From Pleurostoma richardsiae (taxonomy: Eukaryota > Ascomycota > Sordariomycetes > Calosphaeriales > Pleurostomataceae): a stretch of DNA of 64,000 nucleotides. A model generated the notes under the pieces. The model made no database searches and had not been told where the DNA came from. It saw only the letters and a list, made by a program, of their open reading frames with translations. The position numbers and the translations under genes were made by a program. The stretch covers positions 1,426,001 through 1,490,000 of the forward strand of contig JANBVO010000003.1 in assembly GCA_030052745.1 (NCBI GenBank), given 5' to 3'. Shown here piece by piece: positions 22,801-35,589 of this stretch (positions are counted from its first letter, which is position 1; every line of letters begins with the position of its first letter).

Positions 22801-25800
22801 TAGGAACGCTGTCCCCTGTCAAATTGCGGGCTTGTGGGGACTCTCTACTGACACCGAGGGACTGTCATTCCATTGTCGGGATCTTTTGTGAGTAATATTA
22901 AAGCTCAAGGAGCAGCCGTCCTCAGTCATACCATTTAACAGCCTTATAAAGACTTCGATATGTTTCTGACACTCTCTTCGAAGGGTACATCGTATCAGTG
23001 TGGCTTGCCAACCTCCAGCTGAATTCGCATATCTTTCTGTCACGCCGTGGTCTGCAGAGGACGTCGACGACGGCTTATTGTCCAACATTGGCGTGGCTAG
23101 GACAAATGGCTATCATTCCTGTGCCCTTGCCTCTATATGAGCGTATATGCTTCCCAGAACGTGAGGGTATTCGTGTTCGAGAACTCGTCCGCCAGTCATT
23201 ATATCTGGCTGGCGCACTGACAAGCGTTTAATGACCTACGTAGGTACAGCGCAGTTGGACTTAATTCTACAGTAGCAAGTCAGCAAGTCGATTTGGCAAC
23301 TCAAGATATCCTTTGTGAAGCCCCAAAACGGCATGAAAAGCTCTCGAGGGAGCCAAGGTGATCGTCAACGATGCCTATACATTACCCATCGCAGATGTAC
23401 AGATCGTTAAGATTTACGTGCTTACGCTGTATTACCTGTCACTTTCTGCCCTAGTACTACTCGAGATCATTTTTAACACGTGATTCACAAAAGCTTCCTC
23501 AGGTTTTAGGTTCAAATGTCAACTTCGAGAAATGCACATGCTATTTCGTCCGGCCTCACAGGCCCATCACTGGGAGGGACACATTGGGCAGGGGAATCTC
23601 TCGGGCGCCAAGCTGCTGTAGGACAAGGCCGCTGCGGTGTTGGTTATGCTGTTTCATCTGGATGTTCGTCGGGTCGTCCTGCAGGCGTCTGTCTTCTAAA
23701 AATCTCCTCGTTCGGTTCATATCGGGGGAAGCCTTGCCAATAAGGTGCCAAGTGTTTATATGCTTGGTCATAGTGCACCTTGATGTAACATGAAGCTCCT
23801 GGTTGGAAAGGTTCTGCAGTCAGCTTCAAGGAAGAGAAGCCCGCCTTGCTTTTCCGTTCGCGGAAGGGCCTTCCTGGTTGCCGGTACGAGGAACGTTTAC
23901 AAGGTGCTCAGTACGTCAATGATGCTCCGCAGCGCAACCGAGGTCTCTCTGTGTGTACGCTCGTCTCTGGCTCGGCAGTGCACTCTACCGCACGATACCC
24001 CAAAGTCTCGGATTCTACATTTATCCCGCCTACAAGAGCTATCGTGATCAGGCTTCTCAGGCAGGAGTGCGTGTCTCAGCCGGTGTTCAAGATATAATGG
24101 TGATAGCCAGATGCACGGCCGGTCAAGGGCCCGTTCCGGGCCGCAGCCCTACGCCAGTCCTTCAGACTGGCATTTCCAATTTTATTTCCTAGGCCATACT
24201 TCCGCCTGGTGCACCGGTCCATAAATGTAAGGCGGCCAATCGCATCCTCATGTATTAAACCACATCACGAAGGTGGCGTCGCCGACACGGAAAATGATCG
24301 ACCGTGACCAGGGCGAAAGGATATTGCAACCGTTGAAAACCGTACAGCATCACACTAAAAAGAAACCAAGGCGGACAGGGGCCTTGCGAGGCTGTCGGTG
24401 TATATCCCGACCAGTGATGCATCAACAAAGCTATCGATTGGGAGGCTTGACTATTGTAAGGATGTGCAAGTTTGAACCGTTTGCACTGATAAGCATGGAC
24501 GCCGATTCGGGGATATGATCCTCAAACTAGGCCGCCAAAACTGGCCGTCGCATCTATTCATGGTACGTGGCTCAATGACAACACATACAAAACACCTGAA
24601 GTAGCGATACGGTTGTGGAATGAGGCAAGGCAACTGCCGGCCGGGAGCAGCAATGTTTGCTGTAATTCCTTTCCTAATGAAGAGCAGAGAGGCGACGCCT
24701 GGTAGGCGACCAAGCTTGGGTTATCGCCGGGGCTCTCTGGATGCGTCGACAGCGGTTGGGCTCACGTACTTGCGGCTCTATAAGTCACGGGTTCCAGATG
24801 AAGTTCAAACGGCCGGGCGTCTTCATGGCTATGAGGATTCCCAACAGTCCTCCGTCAAGCAGCGAGAACGCAGATCCCAGAAGAATCCCAGGTATGCTGA
24901 CTGCTGGCAACGTAGGGCAACTGGGCAGTTCAGCTGCACGAAGCTATGCCAATGTCTGTAAGTACCCAGTTGCAGCGCTGAGTTGTCCTATAGACGCCGC
25001 TTCCGCCCTGGGATCCTTGAGTACAGAGAACTGAGCCTACTGACCCCTTGTCTCGATATGATCCGTAAGGCGTTGGCATCTCGGTGAGGGATTGATGGCC
25101 TCACACATTGCGAGACATGGCGGCGTCGATGTCGAACTCCTCCTCCTGATGTCCAGATACCAAGGCAGTCTGGTCGATACCTGCATCGGAAGGCAGGCAC
25201 CAAACGTTGAAGTCGACGGCCGCCTGCTTTGGGCCTCTCCCTATAAGCCCGGCCACGTCGCGGCAGTACCCTTGCCGGATGCAGACATGCTGATGCCGGA
25301 GCGGAAGTGAAGAGAAAGGAGGCTATATCGCAGGGAGAACGTCGGGGCTGTTTGCATCGCGCCTGCGTGTATGCAGTTCTGCAGCCGGGGGGTCAGATGA
25401 TAGATACCAGGTGTGAGAGAAATGACGCAAAGAGATGCAAGGGTGGAAATGATTCAAGATGCTTGCCACGGTCGCTACCCGATCATCATGGGAAGCATCG
25501 CTGACCGCCATTTCATAAGTGCAAAACTAGCTGCAGCTAGGAGACGTCACAGGCAGACCGGTGCGGCTCCTTTTTGACGAAGGCGCCGAAGCCGCATCTT
25601 TGACCGCTGGTTGCGAGATGCATCTTCTGGGCAAGCGAAGTCGGACGTCTGGCACTCGTCTCGGCGTCAAAGACGGGTGTGTCGACTTGAACACTGCCGT
25701 GGCGTCGTTTGCTTGCTAGATAGCAAATGTGCTGAAGGCTGTAGCCAACAACCCTGCCGACGCAAGCAGGCGCCGGCCCGGAAGGTATCTGCCCAGTACA

Positions 25801-27143
25801 CCAAAAGTGCATTTGAGATGCAAGACATGTTGCCGTGCAATCGAGCAGAAGATGCCTGAATAGCAGCCATGCAAATGATGACGGGAATCGGTTCTCACTG
25901 GCCAGCTCCAATGCCGTTCGTGCAGCGGACAGTAAAGATGTAGAAGATAGAAACGACAGAATGAGAGAAAAGAAATGAATCTCAGTCGACTAAGACGGCA
26001 CTTGCTGTGCCAACTGGGACGTGCTAGCAAGCACAGGTGCTGGAAGAATCGAGAAACAGCTCAAACACAGTCCACGAGAGTAAAAGTCCATGTCAGATCA
26101 TGCGATATATAAGTTGTGTCGAGCCAAGAGCCGCCTGACTGATCAACCAACGACGGTACCACGGCAGTCCCCTGGGAGCCCTGCTCAGCGAATCTAGCGT
26201 CGGGACATTTTGACGATCCTTCGGCCGGAGACCGCCGCTGTGGTTGGACGTGCACACTAAGGTACCTAAGTTAGATGGCAGTGCGTGGGGTGCCCCGCAA
26301 CTCTCGGCTTTGCAGATGACTTCAACCGTACCATAGCATTTTCCCTTCTTCGTCCACATGCGAGACCATACAGCACTGCCAGTCCGCGGGTTCAAGATGA
26401 CGGAGTGTCGAAGATTTTCACCAAAAGCAGCGCTCACATCCCAATACAGAGTGCCGTCTGATTTGCTCCGTTCTCGTGTCCTGCGTCCTCTTCGGAGTTC
26501 ACTAGAGCTTGGCAGTCTGGGGAAGAAACAGTCCCAGCCAACCAATTTGCTGCGTGTCACAGTTGCGAACGACTGGGAATCATGACACCGTACTTGCTCT
26601 TGTCGGAGAATGGGTGGGTATTGACAGCTCTTTGGTTCTCCTGGCCTCGAAAATTCTCCTTTGCAGAGAAGGTATGGCTCCGCAAGCCAATCGGTCTCAC
26701 CTAAGTAAGGAGAGAGCCGCCCGGCGCTCGATACAGCACCGGATTTTGGACATGAAACCCGTGGGCAGGACTCCAGAACCCAGGGTATTACAAACGTCCC
26801 CAGAGCTCTGAGTCTTCAAGAGCCGGGAGATCACTCGTTCGACTTTTGTTTACAGGGAAACGACGCACAACACATGAGCGAACCACACCAACCGCGTCGG
26901 CTACTACTTCGATTTTCAGTATCAAAGATGGTGGCGCGTCCTTGGCCAATTAGGTTGCACGCTTCGATCCTGACACGCCACAGTATCGCAGAGCCTTGCG
27001 GTCTGCCTCGGCGAGCGTGATGGGCAAGAACCACATCCGTCAGCTTCCGATCGAAATTTCTGCTTCCTCAGTTGCTCTTCTCTTCATTTCATGTGAGCGT
27101 TACGAAGGCCAGTGTCTCTGCGAGTCTCGCTCTGTGATCACTC
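19896..27143. other. 7.2-kb gene-poor tract with scattered possible gene fragments
   Basis: There is no complete gene I can support. A protein-like stretch lies at about 23786-24150 (plus) but changes frame, with a competing reading on the minus strand (23829-23556). A minus frame at 26560-26093 (no ATG start) has Cys and Trp spaced like a folded fragment, but I recognise no family. A 12-bp palindrome of GCC/GGC units lies at 20488-20499, a 7-bp-arm hairpin at 24153-24171, and the motif CTAAGGTACCTAAG at 26257-26270. Confidence 0.55.
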
Positions 27144-29538
27144 ATGTCCAGTGGCCGAATGTTGCCGAACAGTTCTGGCCAACACCCTCGATGGGGCAAC
27201 GCCCAACCGGCGGACTCCATGAAGCACCAGTCGACCTCCCACACAGACGCACCCGAATCGACTGGACCTGTTGACTACACAGCGCCCGTTCCTCCGACGT
27301 GGGTGTCTAGGCCGAACGTCGGAGGCGTAGGCGTTGTCGCCAGAAGGCCACCGAGCAACGATGGAAACTCGCAGAAGCAGATCATCCAAGCTAGTACTTC
27401 GAATGGAAGCGAGCAGAATGGTAGCTCAGGTGCTGTCAAGGAAGAGTAGGCTCCATCTCTGAAGGAGAAGCAAACCTCCTGCTTACCCATTTTGGCAAAT
27501 TAGCGCCGTGTGTGTCGAGCTTTGCAATCACCTCACAAGAGTACCCCAGTGCAATGTAGCGGGAGCCTCACATGCAGTTAGCACGCGCGTGCAGCCGAAC
27601 GTCAAAGGCGCCTGCACAGGGCAGATACCAACTTTAACCGCACACCAAATCCTACACATGGGACTCGGCCAGGCCCTAACAACCATGACGGGTATTTCGA
27701 GGCTACCACCTCAGGAAAATCTGCTGCTCATCGAGGGCTATTTTCCCTTGGTGTCTGGCCTCCTTCCTCTGAAGTATCACATCCCCAGGATCTTGGAATG
27801 GCTAACTTATCGGATACTTGACCCTGTGAGCTTCGAAGACAGAACCAGAGAGATCGACAGGAGCCTCCGGGAATGGTGGTTAGGTCCGGTCTTAGAACAA
27901 GAGAAGACGGGAGGGGGAGAGAAGACAGGGCAGCTGACTCTGTTTCCGGTCCACGCAAAACCAAGCAAGAAGAATTGCCTCCGGTGTGAATGCGCCATGT
28001 TACAGGCGACAGAGGACGTATATATATGCCTGGCATGCATCGGCATCGACCTGAGCCGAACGCTCGATTCCCCTGAAGCTTCTCGGAAGGCATCCAAATA
28101 CACCGAACAGGGACAAACAGATGCTACTAGAGTTAGCCGGGAGTTGAAGGCCATTCGGAGCGAAAATGAAGCGCCAAAGCACAACGCCACGGAATCGGGT
28201 CTCGAGGATGCGGATCCAGAGCCAACTCTTGGTGACATGGACGTCAGGGCGTTGCTTAACACACCATCGGCGTTGCGTCTGCGGCGAGATGCCAGACAAG
28301 TTCGCAAAGCGCCGAATACTGGAGCAAAGTACGCGATGATGTCTGCAACGCCAGACGCCTGGCTAAATCGCCACATTCTCGACCGAGATGAGAACTTAGT
28401 GAAAGAGTGGCTGGCCATCCCTGAGTCTAAGCGCGAACACCGTCCGATTCCGAAAGAGCAAAAGATAGCCGCTGTCATGATCGATGGAGGCTGGCCGGAG
28501 TTCCTTCTGCTCCTTGCTACCGGTGCTATCACACCCGAGACGCCGGTGGGATGGAAAGGGACCCGGCTGGGCGACATACCTAAGTACGTCAATAAGACGG
28601 TGTTGGAGGACATGATGGACCAGGTGCAAACAGACGCCATCACTTTTGCGGAGTCAGATCCTCACCAATACCAGAAAATCCTGGATCGAGCCCTCTTAGC
28701 ATTAGTTCGTCGCCTCGACGAAGAACGGAATGAAGCCCATTCCGCAGTCTTCAACTCCTTGGATTCCAAGATCATCAGTTCTCTACGCTTCCTTGGGGCG
28801 AATCCCTACGCGGCAGTCAGTGGTGGCGTCTCAGCATTCAGTCTCGCTGTGAAATTCCAGGTTCACAAGGTGAAAGGCCACCAGGTAATTGGCATCACTG
28901 AAGGCGGGCTCGCCATGCAGTTCATCGAGGACGCGTGGAACCGCAATTATCTACTCACCGACGAAGCATGCGGCTTGGCTGATGTACTGGACGGGGAGAA
29001 TACCATCATTGAATGTCGTATGCAACACATCCGAGAATGGAAGAACAGTCTACGTCAGGGAGACACCCGAGATATAGAAGAGGGTATACGACAGCGTGTC
29101 GGCCACGACAGCCTGTACTTCTTGCGAAACCTGCGAGAGCACCGCTTCATGTCCTCGGGAACCTACGCGACGTGGGATCCGTGCATCCAGCAGTTGTCAG
29201 CTAGGCAGTTGTCAGCTAGGCAGTTGCCTAGTAACGTTGATATTTCCACGGAACTGCAAGCGGCGCCGGAGTCTATGAGTATTCGCCAACCAAAGCGTCC
29301 CAAGAACATGCTGATCTTCGGGGTTGACTTCGGCTGGAATGAGAATTCCGGTTGGAACGTCGCCGAGTTGAAATCTATGGCACCTTCTGAACCCTCTTCC
29401 AGCCTTTTCGTCTTCGACCGCGCTGGAAAACCTCCTGCTCCTGCTAGGGTAGCTATGAAGACGCAAAGCCACCCCAGGAAACTTGCTGGCATTCTGCAGC
29501 CGACGATCCGTGCCTATCCTTCGATCATCACCTTCTGA
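27144..29538 (+). CDS. large orphan protein with zinc-ribbon-like four-cysteine motif, two exons
   Basis: I do not recognise the family. The long frame runs from 27463 to 29538 without an early ATG; its first in-frame ATG is at 27658. A 100-codon frame starting ATG at 27144 joins it exactly in phase if 27446-27503 is removed (58 bp; donor GA|GTAGGC, CTTAC near the branch position, acceptor AATTAG). This gives 778 residues. The N-terminal 100 are Ser/Asn/Pro/Gln-rich and disordered. A helical hydrophobic stretch follows (about 140-230). A CxxC-x13-CxxC motif (Cys 259, 262, 276, 279) looks like a zinc ribbon. Next come an acidic/basic linker and a long mixed region (about 330-640) with a folded appearance. 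Residues 664-676 carry a tandem QLSAR repeat. There is no signal peptide or transmembrane span. Codon third positions are mixed, unlike the C-ending genes to the right. A shorter protein from ATG 27658 (626 residues) is possible. Confidence 0.6.
29191..29231 (+). repeat. in-frame 15-bp tandem repeat inside the orphan gene
   Basis: CAGTTGTCAGCTAGG occurs twice in direct tandem (29191-29205, 29206-29220) and is followed by a partial third copy. It encodes QLSAR-QLSAR-QLPS. The unit is a multiple of three, so copy-number change would keep the frame. Confidence 0.9.
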
Positions 29539-32500
29539 GCGGAAAGGAGACAAGATGGAACGGAAAGAGAGCACTGGACGGCAAGGATAGGTTTTACCGC
29601 GTGAACAACAGATGATACGCGACGCGTACTGTTTTCCCTGTTTATTTCAGACACTTAGTTGTTTGGAAATGATGCGCCCCTCCTTAAACGCATCAAAAAA
29701 AGATCTCAAATGGCTATTATGAGTCAAAGCGACAGGCTATGACATTGTACGTTCGTTTCACCCCCTTCAGACTCCCTACGAGCCGGAAGATGAACCAGAA
29801 GTATTTCTTTCAAGACACAGGAGACTGTCTCATACTTCGTGACCGAGAACCTCGACAGGATTTCAATCTCGGGAGATAATGTCCATCTCAGAGTGGATAG
29901 TTTCTACTGCGTACAAATATTTACACCCTCAGAGGGTCCGTGGTTCTGCCAAGTATGAGGAACTTCCACCGAGTTAGGTAAGATGAGTGTGATCTGGAGC
30001 TGCAACCCGTCCAGATGCATCCGCTCACCCTATTCCGTAGAACCCATCACACGGCGGGGAATTGACAAGATAGAAACCAGAGGTCGCTACAAATAGCGTC
30101 TATTTCAAATTTTTGATCGACTGATGCATAGTATATCTGCCACAGCGGTATGCTCTGACCATCAGACGTTTGAGAACCAATTTGAGGCTTGCACTGCGAG
30201 CAATCATCGGCTCCTTCCCCGGAACACCCCCACTTTGCCGGGACGTGTCTTTCACGCATTCGCTATATCTCGCGACCTTCAACTAGGTGACATATGCACG
30301 AGATTTCCCAAGAGGGTCTCTGAATTGCTATAATGAGGCTTCCAATCCATCCTCCATGACGGCTTTTGTGACCTGTCAGCGCTTGGGCAGCAGCTTATGA
30401 CCGGCAAGAGCTTCCGGAATTCGGTCGCTGGCTCTGCATAAGAGACGCTAGCCAGATGCCGCAAAGAAAGCTATCAACGTGCTAGGACCAGGCTCGATAG
30501 ATAGCCACATATAAACGGCATGTGTTCCAAATTGGGCCTGCATCCTGGCGTGCCTTCCTAGTTCTGGTTGCCTCATTTGACTGTCGTGGATTACTTCCAG
30601 TACAGGCCTACCTCTTCCATTGATCCTGTACTTTAAACAACATCATGATGCAGGACATGTCGCTACCCAACTGTGCCGTTTCATGCCTTAGCACGCATTG
30701 ACAATGATGCCTTCGTTGTCCGAGGGCGCTTCGGCAAGTTCGACGTTATCCCGAGATGGCAGCTAGGCAGCTAGCCTACCACAGTAAACTCTCCAGGGTG
30801 GATAGCGTCGGCGAGCGGGGTCTCTCCACCCAACGCTCACTTGATAAAAGACAAGCATCTCCAAGCAGAAAGGGACTTGAGCTTTCGTGCGTGAGCTTAC
30901 CGCGGCAAGCGATTGTTGTAAATCTAGATCGGCAATATAGGGTTGGACAGTTGCCGTCTATACGACAGGCTGCCTTCTGTCACGTGTCATTGAAAGCCCA
31001 ACTCAACTCAATAGAGTATAGAGATAGGCAAGAGACATGATCATGCCTTGAAGCCTCATTATTAGGCACGTGCATGTCCGGCTTATGCCGTGATGTTTCT
31101 GCACCTTTCGGTGAGTCTAAACGGCACCAGGGCTTAGACTGAATCCTCCAAGGCTGGGGCATCACTCGTGGCTCCATTTCAAGCCAAGGCCTGTGACGAT
31201 GGAGACGTGATACCCAATCCATACCATTGCGAAGTTGCGGTGTCGCCTTGGGACGCCTTCCCTTGATGGCTGGAGATGGCTTCATGGGATGGTATGTTAC
31301 TGTACATTCCCCCTAGGCAGCATGGACCTAGAAATAGGGGGCGGATGCGGGACTCTTATCGGCCCCCTCCGCACCTTTTTGGACTGCGTTCAGGGCTAAG
31401 GATCAGCTAAGGCACTCTTGTCCGAGAACTTCTCTAGGCGACATCGTCGTCACACCGAAGGCATGTCGAGGGCACGTACCCCAGCGGAGAGATATCCGTT
31501 CCTACCAAGGAGCTGCTTTGCGACGCGCCTTGCAGGTCCTCAGGGAGACGACGACTAGGGACCAGTGGGTGCTCGGCCGGCCAGCATCATCGTGATACGT
31601 AAGAAGCGGAGTGTCGGGGACTACCGACGTGTTCTGCTTATCTTCCGGGGCCTCATAGTTGAGATGGGGCGCCAACCAATAAGTTCTAGCTGTCATTTCG
31701 GATTTCCCCTGCAGGTTGAGGCCTGAACGGGGTGATCTTGTCATTGTAAAATCTTCTTGTTCATTGTTATGCCGTGCTCGATCCTTCGAAGAAGACATCC
31801 GTGACCCTTGAATGCACAAATCCTACAGGGATGAACATCCCTCCCAGAATTGCGATAAAGGCTCTAAACTATTGGCCTCAGGCGCTCGGTTGTCCCATGA
31901 GTTGGAGGTAGACCTGACGAAACTGTTAGCCAGCTATTATCAGAGAGTGGAGTTTCTTGCTCGTATTTGATAAGGGAAGAACTAGATCTACCAGCGTGCT
32001 GGTGTAATGGGCGCTGAAACCAACACGGCTTCTGTGATCGTTCTGTCCGCCGACGCCTCCGCTCCAATCTTTTGGGACAGTTGGCTCGAATAACGAATAA
32101 GTCAAGATCTTGACAGAGGCAACTCCTTTAGCAACTACCATGTCAGGTGAGGGCATAATTAGGCCGTGACACATATAGCCGTAGCCAATGCTATTCAATC
32201 TTGCCATCGTCTCTGCCGCAAACTAGAGGCCGGCCCATCCCGTGGTGGTGTTAAGTCCTGCCTTCCCCTGACGCATGTACGACGTGATACTTGCGTGGGT
32301 CTTCGAGTGCCGCAAGCGATGAATTATAGATGCAGAGGTCCTGAGAGGTGTTTGAACAACGCCTCACGTCTGACACTCGTCGCATAGGGTTGAGCAGTCC
32401 AAGTTTCCATGCGCAGACGTTTCTCTAGCCAGGTCACTTGACGCTGGAGGAACACAGCTGTAAGCCTCGACCCTTTCATCGTATGCGATAGCCGATGGGG

Positions 32501-35500
32501 CAGGGCGCTGTTCTGTAGCCTGAAATATCCACGGCAGACATGACACTTTTATAGTCATAGATGCAGCAGAGCCGCATAAGACCCTTCGGATACGGTCCTC
32601 GACATAGGCCAAGCTTCGTGGTGACACAACCAGGATTGCACCGGACTCGCCGTGTCCGGAGGAGCTGTCAGCAGCCAATAGCGTGTTGCAACCCTTCTGT
32701 GGTAAGTGATTCGAGAGGTCGAACGGCCCCACAGAACAACCTGTTCCCGCTAAATCCTTCCCACAGAGATAAGATTCTTAGCGGCTGAATAGGGGTGGAC
32801 GGCTCGGACGGCAAGCCACATGTCTCGCCCCCCGGTGACGCCGCCGTCCGGAGCGTGGAAAGAACGGCACGCGTGGACCAGGGTGGATGGACGTTGGTGA
32901 TGGAAACAGCCTGCATTGCATGGCGCGAGCCTGCAGCTTGCAGGAGACTTGGCAAGATTCCGCGCTCTTTGTCCCCTCATGCAAGCTCGAGTGAGCTGAC
33001 ACTACAGGGAGCGAACTACCACCGAGACGAACCCTCATTCCGCCAGCTCATTGGGGAGCGCCTACCCTGCCCGACGGTTGGCTGCACATGGCATGTATTT
33101 TGGAGTTCATGACAGATTTTGAGCCGCAATCACACCCCACACGCACTAGGATCAGGGAGGAAGTCCTCTCTCCAGTCGAGATTGGTGAAGCAGATCGACG
33201 CCCCCCGGGAACGAAAAGGGACGGCTGGCGGGTAGCTTCATTCGGGTGTGCTCCGTACAAATCGCTCACTACCCGGGACACCTCTTGGTGGGCCAATGTA
33301 ACGCAATGCAGCTCAACGGTTTCGTCACTTTACCCTTGCCCAAAGCTGTGTGTTGCTGCTGGCCATCACGCTTGTGGCGTCAGTGTCCCGTTCAATAGGC
33401 GGTTACTAGAGGCCAGAAGGAGGGGGCAAGATGCACGACATCGCCGATACCTCCAGCCACCTGGAGTGTACTTCAGAAGACATCCACGCCGTTACGGTCT
33501 GCCCGCCACCGACCCGCCGCATCACTTCATGATCTATCGGGATTCATTTGGCCGTGGAAGTCGTCGTCCCGGCCTCGAACCTGGCCTCGGTCAGCCAATG
33601 ATGTTCATCTAGTGCGCTAGCTTCTCGTCCCCAGGCTCCCAACATTGCCGTCATGTGTCGCGGCGTAGGTGAAGGTCCGGTTGGTGCTCAGCCGAGAGAC
33701 TATTGCGCACTTCGGTGTTTTGCAACGGAGATTCTCCGCGTCGAGGCTCTTTGCGCCGCAAGACAAGGTACCCGCAGCAGGAGGCCGAGTACCTATCCAG
33801 CAGGTAGGTAGCAACGAGGCATAGCTCGTCTGCGAGTAACACGGATTCATACACCAAAATGACAGGACTACCGCGTAAATGATCTTGCACCTAAAGATCT
33901 GGAGCGATGCAAGAAATAGTAAGAATGATGTTGTTCATTCTCATTGCTGCTCTGGTGGTATCTCACCGAAACTGGCAGGTAAGGTATGCAACCGAATTCT
34001 CGCCTGCAAGGAATGGCCAGGATTCGGGTACCTCAGGCTGATTGGAATACCTTGGAATAGGTACACTAAGTACAGGTACATGAGAACTTCCAGCCTCGCT
34101 GTCCCGTGTGCGCGAGGGACGGCCCGGGGGTGGAATTGGGCACGTATTTGACTGGCGGTCTTGATGCACCTTCCCCCTGGGATCCCCACATTGCGATTGT
34201 CCACGGGGAGAGGTACTCCCTCTCGTAGCCTTTTCACCAAAGGTGGTACGGCGAAGGTGTCTGGCTGGCTGCCCGTATAAGCAGGCCGCCTTGCCAACTC
34301 GGTGTCCGTGTTAGTCTCGGTTACGTCAGGTACATAGCCTCGAGGTCCCCGGTGCTCTTCCTCTAGCCGCCCTCTCACGGGACAGTCAGACGCTTTGACT
34401 CCCATCCTCTGTACTCGACGCGGCCCCTTCTAATCATAGCGGTACCTAACATCGACACACCGACCCGCCTTGAGGGCCACCTGGAAGCGCTGATCTTTTG
34501 CCTGGACAAACTATGGCCTTCTGTTCTTGTCTTAAGCTTTCTGCATCCTCTCCGCTCAAGCTTGTACCCTTGGCTCGACTAGTGTGCGGGTCCTCTGAAG
34601 CTCATTCTCCGACCGTTTGGCCTTGCTTATGCTCTTCTTGTCTCCAGCACGGGAGACGGCGGTGGGCCAGCGTTCCTGTTGGACGAGGCTCTGCCCGGGC
34701 GGTGCCTCCTTGACCCTGCAGCCTGACCGTTCCGACGCTAGGCGGCTTGCACTGAAGCCTTGATACGGCTGTCCCATGGCCGTTCTTCACTGTGGAAAGC
34801 CTTGGTATTCCCGGGACATAAAGCAGGTCGTGCCCGTCCACATGCGTGCAGCTCCGCATCCTTTCTGGCCGCCAGCTATCCAGCATAGCACTTGACCTCT
34901 TGGACGTCCTAAGCCTGGTGATGGATACAACACGGAAATGGCACAGAGTTGTATCTTTTCTCGGTCCCATTGGCCATACTAAGGCGACTGAACCATACTG
35001 GATTGGACTTTGTGTCACGCCAAACTGTGGAACACATGAGAAAAACTGTCTCCGCATCGGTCCCCCCTAAACCATCTTCAATGGTTGGCCCCAGGACAAA
35101 TCAACGATAATATGATTGTCCGCCACTCGACGAGCAAAACCATGCCTTCTTCGCGGCGCTGGAAGGGACGATATCGTCAAGGCTGCCCGAGAAGCTTCAA
35201 TCTACTCGCCCTGACGTGGCCACATGGCAGAGCAGGCCAGAGAGCTTCACCGTCACTTAGCCGAAGCAGCATTCCAGCAAAACAGACGATTCAAGGTGGA
35301 GAACTCTGCTCCCTTGGCGTCGGTTGCCTTACGAGGACGGCTCCCCGTTGGTTCCTCAAGTCTGGTTACTGCTGACCGCAGCTAGACGTGGCCGATATGA
35401 GGCTGTCTACCGCAACTCCTCTTCGATCACGATGTCCATCGTCAAGTGCTCAGATCATCAGAACTGCTGTCAGTATAAAACCAGCATCTTCATCCGCAGC

Positions 35501-35589
35501 GAATTCATGGAGATGCTCACTTCTTTCGCGAACTCTTTCGGGTCGATTGGCGAACTGTCACCACTCACGCACCCAACTTCTGATCAACG
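29539..35589. other. 6-kb gene-poor tract
   Basis: I see no convincing gene. The longest frame, 33088-33612 (plus, 174 codons), has no recognisable domain and overlaps other frames. The last 100 bases before 35590 look like the leader of the next gene. A CACGTG hexamer at 30981-30986 and a TGAGTCA near 29720 lie far from any gene and are expected by chance. Confidence 0.55.

Noticed and set aside
26093-26560. 155-codon minus frame with Cys/Trp spacing that hinted at a small folded domain
   Set aside because: It has no ATG at the start, no recognised family and no clear upstream exon. The resemblance is too weak to call.
33088-33612. 174-codon plus-strand frame
   Set aside because: Composition is random-looking, no homologue is recognised and there are no supporting splice signals.
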